From Ruminococcaceae bacterium UBA6434 (GTDB lineage Bacteria > Bacillota > Clostridia > Oscillospirales > Acutalibacteraceae), in contig DJOQ01000002.1 of assembly GCA_002437245.1 (NCBI GenBank), positions 13,217-38,930 of the forward strand: 25,714 bases of DNA, in the 5' to 3' direction. The first letter of the stretch is position 1, and the number at the start of each line of letters is the position of its first letter. The position numbers were made by a program, and so were the translations under genes. Below are positions 8,359 through 15,817 of the stretch, in pieces. The notes beneath the pieces were generated by a model that made no database searches, was not told the origin of the DNA, and saw only the letters and a list, made by a program, of their open reading frames with translations.

Positions 8359-8393
8359 AAAAGTGCCGCAAACACGAGGTTTGCGACACTTTT
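8359..8393 (-). terminator. Terminator of the aldolase-like gene
   Basis: AAAAGTGCCGCAAAC (8359-8373) pairs with GTTTGCGACACTTTT (8379-8393) with one wobble and a 5-base loop. A-rich and T-rich flanks on both sides would let it work in either direction. It lies just past the minus-strand aldolase-like stop. Confidence 0.85.
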
Positions 8394-8411
8394 TTAAACC
8401 ATATTCAAATA

Positions 8412-9632
8412 TCACTTTTTAGCCTGCTTCGAGTACTTCTTGAGATATATAAATCTCATAAGTCTTGTCTCGATGGGGTTTATGGGCTTGCCTGCCTCAA
8501 ACAGCCTTGCGCCGACCGCGGTCTTGCAGCCCTTATCCATTACCATCTCAACCGCTACGGCGTCGTATTCGCTGCCGGATACGCAAAGCGCACCGTTGTT
8601 GTTAAGAAGAACGCCGTTTCTGCCCTTGAGAGCCTTTACGACTTTCTTAGCGGTCTTTTTGGTGCTGTTCGGGTTAAATGTTACCGAACGGACGGTTGCA
8701 CCTACAAGCTGTGCAAAATCGTCAAGGAGCGGCTTCATTGTTTTGCCCGATTTAGACATTGCGACTTCTGCCGGTGTCTTGGTGTGCATAATGAAGTTTA
8801 CGTCCTTGCGCTTATTGTAGATGGCTCTGTGCATCTCAGCCGAAGCCGGATACTCGTCGCCTGCTACAAGCTCGCCCGTTTTGATGTCGATTCTGATTAT
8901 TGAACCGTCGCCGTTTACGGCGCTGATGTTGAACACGCTGCCGTCACGTTCACTGTTGCACGGTTCAAATACGGGAGCCTCTTTAGCCTTTGATTCAAAG
9001 AGCGAACCGATATATTCGGCAACGTCGCCGAAAGTCTCGGCTACCTTACCGGTGATGAGATGATATCTGTTTTTAACGGTAGTTTCGCAGATCTTTTCAA
9101 GCTCTGCCGCTACCTTAAACGCCTCGTCGTAATCCTTGCCCATGCAAAGAGCGCCGTGGTGAGCCATAATTACAGCCTTGGAGTCGGAACGCTTTATAGC
9201 CTCGACAACGCCCTTGCGAAGCTTGCCTGTTCCCGGAAGTCCGTATGCTGCAATCGGAACATTGTTGCCGACTATTTCAGCCGACGCAGGGTCAACATCG
9301 TTTATATCCATACCGAGCGCGCTTATGACGGACGCCTGCATCTGATGCGTATGGATTACGAAATTAACTTCGGGACGAAGGCGATAAGCCTCTGCATGAA
9401 TACCCTTTTCGGAGGACGGTTTAACGTCGCCCTCATAGCTGCAATCGTCAATATTTACAACAACTATTTCGTCGGGAGTAAGATTCTCATAGGGACGTCC
9501 GCTCGGAGTGATAACAAATCTTTTGTCGTCCACTCTGCATGAAATGTTTCCCCATGTTCTCGCGATAAGACCGTATTCCACAACTTCGATACCGGCTTTA
9601 ATTACGAGCTGTTTTGCTTCCATTATATCCAT
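8412..9632 (-). CDS. Two-domain class II aldolase/adducin family protein
   Basis: The 406-residue protein has two tandem class II aldolase/adducin domains. The first (about 1-205) keeps the active-site elements of L-fuculose/L-ribulose-phosphate aldolases and epimerases: TWGNIS, SGRPYENLTP, SSEKGIHAEAY with Glu75, and zinc ligands HTH (His94, His96) plus AHHG (His159). In the second half the matching motifs are HTK and NNNG, so the zinc site is lost and it is probably structural or regulatory. The start at 9632 is supported by GAGGTGA five bases upstream. It follows the class III aminotransferase gene by 78 bases and probably shares its transcript, which suggests a shared pathway for an amino- or keto-sugar-like substrate. 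The substrate is not identifiable. Confidence 0.85.
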   Translation of the reverse strand: MDIMEAKQLVIKAGIEVVEYGLIARTWGNISCRVDDKRFVITPSGRPYENLTPDEIVVVNIDDCSYEGDVKPSSEKGIHAEAYRLRPEVNFVIHTHQMQASVISALGMDINDVDPASAEIVGNNVPIAAYGLPGTGKLRKGVVEAIKRSDSKAVIMAHHGALCMGKDYDEAFKVAAELEKICETTVKNRYHLITGKVAETFGDVAEYIGSLFESKAKEAPVFEPCNSERDGSVFNISAVNGDGSIIRIDIKTGELVAGDEYPASAEMHRAIYNKRKDVNFIMHTKTPAEVAMSKSGKTMKPLLDDFAQLVGATVRSVTFNPNSTKKTAKKVVKALKGRNGVLLNNNGALCVSGSEYDAVAVEMVMDKGCKTAVGARLFEAGKPINPIETRLMRFIYLKKYSKQAKK

Positions 9633-9665
9633 AGTATTCACCTCTCTGTTATTTAAAAACAAAGC

Positions 9666-9692
9666 GGGACAGACGGAAAACCCGTCCGCCCC
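9666..9692 (-). terminator. Terminator-like hairpin between aminotransferase and aldolase genes
   Basis: On the minus strand GGGGCGGACGG (9682-9692) pairs fully, with two wobbles, with CCGTCTGTCCC (9666-9676), followed by GCTTTGTTTTT. It sits in the 78-base gap between the two genes and would reduce, not abolish, expression of the downstream aldolase-like gene, unless that gene has a promoter I cannot see. Confidence 0.75.
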
Positions 9693-9710
9693 GTTTTCTT
9701 GGGATTAAAA

Positions 9711-11192
9711 TCAGTCAGCTTTAACAGCGACGTTTTCAAATACTCTGTCGAAGCAAGCAAGAGCCTGGTCGATCATCTTAGGAGTATAAGCAGCTGAAGT
9801 ATAAAGACGGCTGCCAGCGAGAGTTACAAGACCCTCTGCCATGTAAGCTGCGCCCATATGCTCCATTTCCTTCTGTCTTACGCCGGTCTCGCCGAGAATT
9901 GCCGGGATTTCCCACGGTTTCTTCCAGTTGATCTGATAGTGCATGGTGCCGACTGTCTCAAGATGGCAGATAGAACCGGTGTTCCAAACTACGAAGGGAA
10001 GACCGTGTTTCTTAACGAGCTCTTTAAGACCTGCACAAATTCTGTCGCCCATCTGACCTGCCTTCTGGCAAGCGTTTGTTCTTTCGATTTCTTCAAGAGT
10101 GAAATAACCTGCGCAGCATGAAAGCGGGTTAGCGGTCATTGTGCCGCCGACGAGAGCCTTGTGAATCTTCTTACCGCTCGAATCAAGGCCTGCGCCGAGA
10201 TACTTCATGTACTCTTTCTTACCGCCGATGCCGCCTGCACCCGGATAACCGCCTGCAATAACTTTACCGAAGATGGTAAGGTCGGGCGATACGCCGAAGT
10301 AACCCTGAGCACCTGCCATACCGATACGGAAGCCTGTAACAACCTCATCGAATACGAGAAGTGCGCCGTATTTACGGCAAAGACGCTCAACGCCTTTAAC
10401 ATATTCAACTGTAATGGGTGTAGTACCGCTCTCGGGTCCTACCGGCTCCATATAAACAGCTGCTGTGCCGCCGCGGAACTGGTTGAGTCTGAGCTTTCTC
10501 TCAAGCTCGTCAAGATCATTCGGAGTAGTCTCCTGAATGAACATGAAGCAGTTAAGCGGAACACCGTGAGCCTGTGTGAACTTGGTGCCGTTTACGCGGA
10601 TACCGTAAGCCATCTGATCCGACCAGCCGTGGTAAGCGCCGCCCATCTTAATGATATTCTTATGTTTTGTAGCAAGTCTTGCGATACGGGCTGCACCCAT
10701 GCAAGCCTCAGTACCCGAACCCATCATACGGAACATATCAACGGTTTCAATGCTGTCGGAAATCTTCTTCGCAAGCTTGTACTCAAACTCGTGGAAAAGT
10801 CCGGTTGAAGGACCGCAAGTATTAAGGAGGTCAATGACCTGCTCACGAACTACTTTCGGGTTGGAGCCGAGAACCGTCGGGCCGCCTGCCTGAAGGAAGT
10901 CGAAATACTTATTGCCGTCAACGTCGTAAAGATATGCGCCCTCTGCCTTTGTGAAAACAAGCGGGAAGGGATAGTTGAAAGCAAGGTTATGCTGAACGCC
11001 GCCGGGGATTATCTGGCGTGCTTCCTCAATCTGTTCTTTTGATTTGAGGCACTTTTTATTGTAATACTCTTCTTCGTATTTTTTAAGAGCCTCCGGCTTG
11101 ATGGTGTATATCGGCTTTTTGATAAGCTCATCAAGCTCTTTGTTGACCGCAACCGCGTCGTTGTACTCGGAAATTGCAAATCTTGTGTCCAT
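9711..11192 (-). CDS. Class III PLP aminotransferase (glutamate-1-semialdehyde aminomutase-like)
   Basis: The 493-residue cytoplasmic PLP enzyme is of the class III fold. Recognisable parts are EEARQIIPGGV (56-66), the YDVDGNKYFDFLQAGG strand near 89-104, the cofactor phosphate loop GSGTEA (158-163), AYHGWSD (186-192), FDEVVTGFR with the pyridine-binding Asp282, and IFGKVIAGG with the Schiff-base Lys310. The motifs are closest to glutamate-1-semialdehyde 2,1-aminomutases, but an extra N-terminal segment of about 55 residues and the absence of any haem genes nearby argue against hemL. Its neighbour is a class II aldolase-like gene, so an aminotransferase or aminomutase step in a carbon-chain pathway is likely. 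The start at 11192 has GGAGG seven bases upstream; the longer in-frame extension to 11285 would begin in the 5' leader at the transcription start. Confidence 0.88.
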   Translation of the reverse strand: MDTRFAISEYNDAVAVNKELDELIKKPIYTIKPEALKKYEEEYYNKKCLKSKEQIEEARQIIPGGVQHNLAFNYPFPLVFTKAEGAYLYDVDGNKYFDFLQAGGPTVLGSNPKVVREQVIDLLNTCGPSTGLFHEFEYKLAKKISDSIETVDMFRMMGSGTEACMGAARIARLATKHKNIIKMGGAYHGWSDQMAYGIRVNGTKFTQAHGVPLNCFMFIQETTPNDLDELERKLRLNQFRGGTAAVYMEPVGPESGTTPITVEYVKGVERLCRKYGALLVFDEVVTGFRIGMAGAQGYFGVSPDLTIFGKVIAGGYPGAGGIGGKKEYMKYLGAGLDSSGKKIHKALVGGTMTANPLSCCAGYFTLEEIERTNACQKAGQMGDRICAGLKELVKKHGLPFVVWNTGSICHLETVGTMHYQINWKKPWEIPAILGETGVRQKEMEHMGAAYMAEGLVTLAGSRLYTSAAYTPKMIDQALACFDRVFENVAVKAD

Positions 11193-11290
11193 GTCGTGAC
11201 CTCCGTTTTTAAATTTAACGAAATAGTGCCGCGCCGCAAGAGGTGCCGCGCTATAGGCAACCACGTTTAGTGAATTACCGTTCACTTGTA

Positions 11291-11318
11291 ATTATAGCAC
11301 AAAAAAAACTCTTGTCAA
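11291..11318 (-). promoter_or_regulatory. Promoter of the aminotransferase-aldolase unit
   Basis: On the minus strand TTGACA (11313-11318) and TATAAT (11291-11296), both perfect, are spaced by 16 bases. The leader of about 90 bases holds a GTGAA/TTCAC hairpin (11270-11285) and two direct copies of GTGCCGCGC (plus-strand reading, 11226-11234 and 11243-11251). I could not match it to a known riboswitch. Confidence 0.85.
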
Positions 11319-11698
11319 CGCAAAAATACGGCACGACGAACAAACGAAAGGCAAAACCGCAAGCTTTTAGACGATTTTTAACTATCAGCCGATTTTATTT
11401 TGAAAAAATGACGTTATTTTTAAAAAATGACGAATATATCTGCGGTCTGAAAATGAGCAAATACACAATATATTGATGATTACTCCGTCAAAATAAATAA
11501 TCGGTATGTTAATTATTCGTCAATCTGCCGAAATTTCAATATTTGAGCAAAAAACGCCGTATTTTTGCATAAATTTCTTTTCCGACTGCCGAAATTGCGT
11601 TGTATACGCCTCTCGCCGCCCTTGCAAGGAGTACGAAATCCCCGTACCGTTCTTTGGTGCTCTCGCGAAAGCATTTTTTATACGCGCTTTTGCGACGG
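11319..11698. other. AT-rich divergent intergenic region, no gene recognised
   Basis: About 380 bases lie between the divergent promoters of the aminotransferase and SCIFF units. The first half is very AT-rich, with a short direct repeat AAAATGACG near 11405-11433. The second half (about 11580-11690) has more coding-like composition, but no frame has a ribosome site or recognisable product; it may be a decayed gene. No tRNA or known RNA was recognised. Confidence 0.4.
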
Positions 11699-11727
11699 TT
11701 GACAATCGGTGGATTTTGTAATATACT
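11699..11727 (+). promoter_or_regulatory. Promoter of the SCIFF operon
   Basis: TTGACA (11699-11704) and TATACT (11722-11727) are spaced by exactly 17 bases. The short leader has a 6-bp AAGTGC/GCACTT hairpin near 11740-11754, ahead of GGAG at 11773-11776. Confidence 0.9.
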
Positions 11728-11784
11728 TTTAATGTATAAAAGTGCCCTGCACTTAAAAGAAAATTCAGAATTGGAGATGTCGTT

Positions 11785-11931
11785 ATGGAAAGAATCAAGA
11801 CTCTTGATACACGCGATCTTTGCGAGAGCGCTAAAAACGGCGGCTGCGGCGAATGCCAGACTTCTTGCCAGTCTGCGTGCAAAACAAGCTGCGGTATTGC
11901 AAATCAGCAGTGCGAAAAGGCTGACAAGTAA
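11785..11931 (+). CDS. scfA: SCIFF ranthipeptide precursor (six cysteines in forty-five)
   Basis: The 48-residue ribosomal peptide has GGAG nine bases before its ATG. It begins MERIKTLDTRDL and carries the near-invariant SCIFF core GCGECQTSCQSACKTSC followed by NQQC. SCIFF peptides are nearly universal in Clostridia. They are cut from a short leader and cross-linked by a dedicated radical SAM enzyme, which is encoded 84 bases downstream here. Cysteines are at 13, 21, 24, 28, 32, 36 and 43: the six usual ones plus an extra Cys13. The residue after KTSC is Gly37, whereas the common sequence has Thr there, the reported acceptor of the thioether from Cys32 in the C. thermocellum peptide. The biological role of the family is unsettled; signalling has been proposed. 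Confidence 0.95.
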   Translation: MERIKTLDTRDLCESAKNGGCGECQTSCQSACKTSCGIANQQCEKADK

Positions 11932-11950
11932 TTCTGTCGGTAATTCGGGT

Positions 11951-11976
11951 GCCGTCCGACTTCGGGCGGCATTTTT
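11951..11976 (+). terminator. Attenuator between SCIFF precursor and maturase
   Basis: GCCGTCC (11951-11957) pairs with GGGCGGC (11964-11970) around GACTTC, with one G-U pair, followed by A and five T. It lies 19 bases past the precursor stop and 39 before the maturase start, so most transcripts would end here and give more precursor than enzyme. That stoichiometric role is inference. Confidence 0.85.
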
Positions 11977-12015
11977 GTGTATAGGGAACTTTTTCTGTCC
12001 TTAACGGAGGTAAAA

Positions 12016-13401
12016 ATGGTACATCAGTATAAGTTAAACGGATATAATATAGTTTTGGATACGTGCTCCGGCTCGGTACATTCGGTGGACGACGTCGCGT
12101 ATGACATAATCGCAATGTATAAAACCGCATCGCGTGAGGAAACAGTTGACGCCGTTATGCAAAAATACGGCGACAGACCCGACGTTACAAGAGAGGATAT
12201 TCTTCTTTGTCTCGACGACATAAAGTCACTTGAGGAGCACGGCAAGCTTTTCACACCCGATAATTTCAAAAATCTTGCCACAACCTTTAAGGACCGTTCG
12301 GGTAATGTTATCAAAGCGCTTTGCCTGCACGTGGCGCATACGTGCAACCTCAACTGCTCATACTGCTTTGCAAGCCAGGGCAAATATCACGGCGACAGAG
12401 CCGTAATGAGCTTTGAAACGGGCAAACGCGCGCTCGACTTCCTCATAGAAAATTCGGGCTCGCGTCGCAACCTTGAAGTCGATTTCTTCGGCGGAGAGCC
12501 GCTTATGAATTGGGATACGGTAAAAAAGCTCGTAGAATACGCACGCAGTATCGAAAAAGAGCACGGCAAAAATTTCCGCTTTACTCTTACAACAAACGGT
12601 ATGCTGATAGATGACGACGTTATAGATTTTGCAAACCGTGAAATGCACAACGTGGTTTTGAGCCTTGACGGCAGAAAAGAAATACACGATAAATGGCGCG
12701 TTGACTATGCCGGCAACGGCAGCTTTGACAGAGTTGTGCCGAAATTTCAGGAGCTTGTACGCCGCCGCGGAAACAAAAATTACTATATGCGCGGCACGTT
12801 TACACATTCAAATCCCGATTTCTTAAAGGATATTGACGCAATGCTCGCGCTCGGTTTTACTGAGCTCAGTATGGAGCCCGTCGTCTGTGCTCCGTCGGAT
12901 CCGTCGGCTCTGACGGAAGAGGACAAGCCGGTTGTTATGAAGCAGTACGAGCTTCTCGCCGAGGAAATGCTTGAGAGAAAAAGGCAGGGCAAGCCCTTTA
13001 CGTTTTACCACTATATGATAGATTTGACAGGCGGTCCGTGCATATATAAGCGCATCTCGGGCTGCGGTTCGGGAACGGAATATATGGCTGTAACGCCGTG
13101 GGGCGATTTGTATCCGTGCCATCAGTTTGTAGGCGAAGAAAAATTTCTGCTCGGCAACATTTGGGACGGAGTGACAAACACCGAAATTCAGGATGAATTC
13201 AGGCGCTGTAACGTATATGCGCGAAAAGAGTGTGCAGACTGCTGGGCAAAGCTCTGGTGCTCCGGCGGCTGTGCGGCAAACGCATATCATGCCACGGGTA
13301 AAATCGAGGGCGTTTACGAATACGGCTGCGACCTCTTCCGTAAAAGAATAGAGTGCGCAATTATGCTCAAGGTGGCTGAGGACGCCGAAAACCTTAAATA
13401 A
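12016..13401 (+). CDS. scfB: SCIFF radical SAM/SPASM maturase
   Basis: The 461-residue iron-sulfur enzyme forms Cys-to-residue thioether cross-links in the SCIFF precursor. Residues about 1-90 form the peptide-recognition (RRE-like) domain typical of the family (MVHQYKLNGYNIVLD, VDDVAYDI). The radical SAM core follows, with CX3CX2C at Cys110, Cys114 and Cys117 (HTCNLNCSYC), DFFGGEPL near 156-163 and TTNGMLI near 192-198. The C-terminal SPASM domain has auxiliary-cluster cysteines at 342, 350, 368, 398, 406, 409, 415, 419 and 438. Length and motif order match the SCIFF maturases (CteB type). The start at 12016 is supported by GGAGG at 12006-12010; an in-frame GTG at 11977 lies at the end of the attenuator and has no ribosome site. 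A double stop ends the gene, and the next one begins 15 bases later. Confidence 0.96.
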   Translation: MVHQYKLNGYNIVLDTCSGSVHSVDDVAYDIIAMYKTASREETVDAVMQKYGDRPDVTREDILLCLDDIKSLEEHGKLFTPDNFKNLATTFKDRSGNVIKALCLHVAHTCNLNCSYCFASQGKYHGDRAVMSFETGKRALDFLIENSGSRRNLEVDFFGGEPLMNWDTVKKLVEYARSIEKEHGKNFRFTLTTNGMLIDDDVIDFANREMHNVVLSLDGRKEIHDKWRVDYAGNGSFDRVVPKFQELVRRRGNKNYYMRGTFTHSNPDFLKDIDAMLALGFTELSMEPVVCAPSDPSALTEEDKPVVMKQYELLAEEMLERKRQGKPFTFYHYMIDLTGGPCIYKRISGCGSGTEYMAVTPWGDLYPCHQFVGEEKFLLGNIWDGVTNTEIQDEFRRCNVYARKECADCWAKLWCSGGCAANAYHATGKIEGVYEYGCDLFRKRIECAIMLKVAEDAENLK

Positions 13402-13416
13402 TAAGCGGGTGATGCT

Positions 13417-14772
13417 GTGAAAACGCCGATTTACGATTTTGTTTCGGATTATATTGCAAAAAACGGTGCACGGCTTCATATGCCGGGTCACAAAGGCAGT
13501 ATGTTTTTGGGCGCGGAACCGCGCGATATAACGGAAATATGCGGCGCCGACTCGCTTTTTGACGCGGACGGCGTTATCTCGGAGAGCGAAAATAACGCAT
13601 CAAAGCTGTTCGGTACAAAAAGGACGGTTTATTCGTGCGAGGGCTCAACGCTCTCGATTAAGGCAATGCTGTATCTCGCCGCGATAAACCGTGAAAATAA
13701 AAACGAAAGACCGGTTTTTGTAGCCGCACGCAATGTTCACAGAGCTTTTGTTTACGCTTCGGCGGAGCTTGACGCCGACGTCGTTTGGCTCACCTCAAAA
13801 GAGAATATGTCGCTTTGCAGCTGCAAAATTTCGGCGGAGGATTTAAAAGGAACGCTGTCGAAGCTGAATACAAAGCCTGCCGCAGTATACATTACAAGTC
13901 CCGATTATCTCGGCAACACGGCGGATATCGCCGCACTCTCACAAATTGCACATTCCTTCGGCGTGCCGTTGTTGTGCGACAATGCCCACGGTGCGTATCT
14001 TCACTTTTTACGTGAGAAGTGTCACCCTATGGATCTCGGTGCGGATATGTGCTGTGATTCGGCGCACAAGACCCTGCCCGTTTTAACGGGAGGGGGATAT
14101 TTGCACTTTTCAAAGAACGAAATCAAAAATTTTTCTTCGGACGCCAAGACGGCAATGGCTGTTTTCGGCTCTACAAGCCCGTCGTATCTTATATTGCAGT
14201 CGCTTGACCTCGCGAACCGATACCTTGAAAACGGCTACCGCGAAAGGCTCTCGGACACCGTAAAAAAAGTGTGCGATGTAAAAAAATTCTTAGCGGAAAA
14301 CGGTCAAAAGGTTTTATCCGGCGAGCCGCTTAAAATAACCGTAAACACATCGGCTTTTGGAAAAAGCGGATTTGAGCTTGCCGAAAGCCTCAGGAAAAAC
14401 AATGCCGAATGTGAGTTATGTGACAGAGATTTTGTCGTCATGATGATAACCCCGGAAAATTCCGACAAGGATTTTGAAATTATAAAAAGGACTTTCGTCT
14501 CTCACAAAAAAACGGACGGCAAATCGGTTACGCCGAAAACGACTTTACCCGTGTTTGAGCTCCCCGAAAAAAGACTTTCGATAAGACAGGCTGTCTTTTG
14601 CGAGAGCGAATCAATACCTGTTGAAAGCAGCGTCGGCAGAGTTGCCGCATCGCCTGCCGTCGCCTGTCCGCCGGCTATCCCCGTAGTTATAAGCGGCGAA
14701 GCGATAAACGACAGCGCCGTCAAAATTATGAAGTATTACGGCATAAAAAATGTTCGGGTTATAAAGGATTAA
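13417..14772 (+). CDS. Orn/Lys/Arg decarboxylase family PLP enzyme
   Basis: The 451-residue fold-type I PLP enzyme belongs to the YaaO/biosynthetic-arginine-decarboxylase-like group, which lacks the N-terminal wing domain of the inducible enzymes. Evidence: LHMPGHKGS at 20-28, GADSLFDADGVISESEN near 43-59, SCEGSTLSIKA near 73-83, DNAHGAYLHF from Asp188, the Schiff-base lysine in SAHKTLPVLTGGG (Lys218), and the C-terminal domain ending with CPPAIPVVISGE near 418-429. Such enzymes decarboxylate lysine, arginine or ornithine to polyamine precursors; the substrate cannot be read here. The GTG start has GGTGAT close upstream and follows scfB by 15 bases, so it is translated from the SCIFF transcript. 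Whether it acts on SCIFF-related chemistry or only shares the operon is unknown. Confidence 0.9.
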   Translation: MKTPIYDFVSDYIAKNGARLHMPGHKGSMFLGAEPRDITEICGADSLFDADGVISESENNASKLFGTKRTVYSCEGSTLSIKAMLYLAAINRENKNERPVFVAARNVHRAFVYASAELDADVVWLTSKENMSLCSCKISAEDLKGTLSKLNTKPAAVYITSPDYLGNTADIAALSQIAHSFGVPLLCDNAHGAYLHFLREKCHPMDLGADMCCDSAHKTLPVLTGGGYLHFSKNEIKNFSSDAKTAMAVFGSTSPSYLILQSLDLANRYLENGYRERLSDTVKKVCDVKKFLAENGQKVLSGEPLKITVNTSAFGKSGFELAESLRKNNAECELCDRDFVVMMITPENSDKDFEIIKRTFVSHKKTDGKSVTPKTTLPVFELPEKRLSIRQAVFCESESIPVESSVGRVAASPAVACPPAIPVVISGEAINDSAVKIMKYYGIKNVRVIKD

Positions 14773-14774
14773 AA

Positions 14775-15098
14775 ATGAGCATTACGGTAAATTTATACTA
14801 TACAGGAAAAAACGGCAGCGCTCGCCGTTTTGCCGAAGAGATGGAAAGAAGCGGAATCGCCGACGAAATAAGACGTGAAAAAGGCAATCTCCGCTATGAA
14901 TACTTTTTTCCGATGAACGACAAAGAGACTGTGCTTTTGATAGACAGCTGGGAAAATCAGGAGAGTATCGATAAGCACCATTCATCGCATATGATGGAGA
15001 AAATCGCATATCTCAGGGAAAAATATGACCTGCATATGCGTGCCGAACGGTTTGTCTCGGAGGAACTGCCTCAAAAGGACAATAAATTTTTGCGGTAA
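14775..15098 (+). CDS. ABM-fold (antibiotic biosynthesis monooxygenase-like) small protein
   Basis: The 107-residue protein starts two bases after the decarboxylase stop, with AAAGGA upstream. The pattern of an early beta strand (ITVNLYYTG), a helix, RYEYFFPMNDKETVLLIDSWENQESIDKHHSS and a final strand RAERFVSEE is that of ABM/putative quinol monooxygenase dimeric alpha-beta barrels. These proteins oxidise quinol-like molecules without cofactor or detoxify reactive species, and many have no assigned substrate. It is the last gene of the SCIFF operon, before a strong terminator. Function in this operon is unknown. Confidence 0.8.
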   Translation: MSITVNLYYTGKNGSARRFAEEMERSGIADEIRREKGNLRYEYFFPMNDKETVLLIDSWENQESIDKHHSSHMMEKIAYLREKYDLHMRAERFVSEELPQKDNKFLR

Positions 15099-15153
15099 AA
15101 GAGCGGATATTTGCTTTTGTCGTCATTCGCATCGACAATTTAATGAAACAAAA

Positions 15154-15196
15154 CACCTGCTTATGGGCTTTTCAACCCTCGGCAGGTGCTTTTTTT
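15154..15196 (+). terminator. Terminator of the SCIFF operon
   Basis: CACCTGC (15154-15160) pairs with GCAGGTG (15182-15188), with an inner GGG/CCC (15165-15167/15076-type position at 15176-15178), followed by seven T from 15190. Confidence 0.9.
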
Positions 15197-15249
15197 GCAC
15201 CTTGAAAAGGTAGGCTGATTTGCTTTTTAGGGCGACATTGCGAAGATGA

Positions 15250-15615
15250 CTGAGAATTGTTGGCTCTCTTGTAAAGGATACCATAGCAAAGCAGCTGAGA
15301 ATTGTTGGCTCCCTTGTAAAGGGAGCTGGCTACGAACGAAGTGAGTAGACTGAGGGATTAAAAAGGTCGCACACAATCTATTCAAATTCCGCTCAACCCC
15401 CAAGAAATCCCTCCGAGTTGCTTTGGCGAGGCTCCACCCTCTGCAAGGGAGGCAAAAAGCGGATTAAAAGGTAATGCACTCTCTATTCAAACTCCATATA
15501 ACCCCCCAAGAAATCCCTCCGAGTTGCCTTACGGCAACCCACCTCCCTTTTCAAGGGAGGCTGAAATCCTCCGAGCTGCCTTGTGCGGAACTCTCCCATC
15601 TACAATGGCGGTAGG
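15250..15615. repeat. Repeat cluster 1: palindromic elements in two orientations
   Basis: Plus-oriented copies start with GGCTCCCTTGTAAAGGGAGC and end ACTGAGGGATT: one intact at about 15310-15359 and one degraded at 15264-15292, both preceded by CTGAGAATTGTTGGCTC (period 45). Minus-oriented copies read AATCCCTCCGAGTTGC to AAGGGAGGC at about 15407-15452 and 15512-15561, with a decayed third at 15564-15610. Between them is a conserved spacer (AAAAAGCGGATTAAAAGG, then CTATTCAAACTCC and AACCCC), giving a period of 105. The elements have inner hairpins of differing sequence but conserved pairing. No gene was recognised in this stretch or in 15616-15745. Confidence 0.9.
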
Positions 15616-15745
15616 TTATAATATGAAATTCGGCAGCAAGGCAAAAGATAAAAGGTGAAAACGGAAGCGAAAAACGAATAGAAAAAAAGCAGGCAGGAGC
15701 ATGTAGAAAGTTCTGTATAAGACCACAAAAAACAAAATAAGGCAC

Positions 15746-15776
15746 AAAAAAACAGAGCAAGGCGAACCTTGCTCTG
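15746..15776 (-). terminator. Terminator of the small-peptide/secreted-protein unit
   Basis: On the minus strand CAGAGCAAGG (15767-15776) pairs perfectly with CCTTGCTCTG (15753-15762) around a UUCG tetraloop, followed by seven U. It ends the unit containing the 40-residue peptide gene. Confidence 0.95.
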
Positions 15777-15817
15777 CTTATGATTGTTAATAAATCGGAT
15801 TGGAAGTTCCGTAAGCG

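Noticed and set aside
10161..10808. 215-codon plus-strand frame opposite the aminotransferase
   Set aside because: It overlaps the conserved core of the class III enzyme in antisense and looks like a shadow of its codon pattern.
9711..11192. Calling the class III aminotransferase hemL
   Set aside because: It has the aminomutase-like motifs, but also an extra N-terminal segment and an aldolase-like neighbour, and no tetrapyrrole genes are present.
11600..12004. 134-codon plus-strand frame overlapping the SCIFF precursor
   Set aside because: It crosses the promoter, precursor and attenuator in another frame; the 48-residue SCIFF frame with GGAG is the real gene.
12823..13491. 222-codon minus-strand frame opposite the SCIFF maturase
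   Set aside because: It is antisense to the SPASM domain coding sequence, with no promoter or ribosome site.
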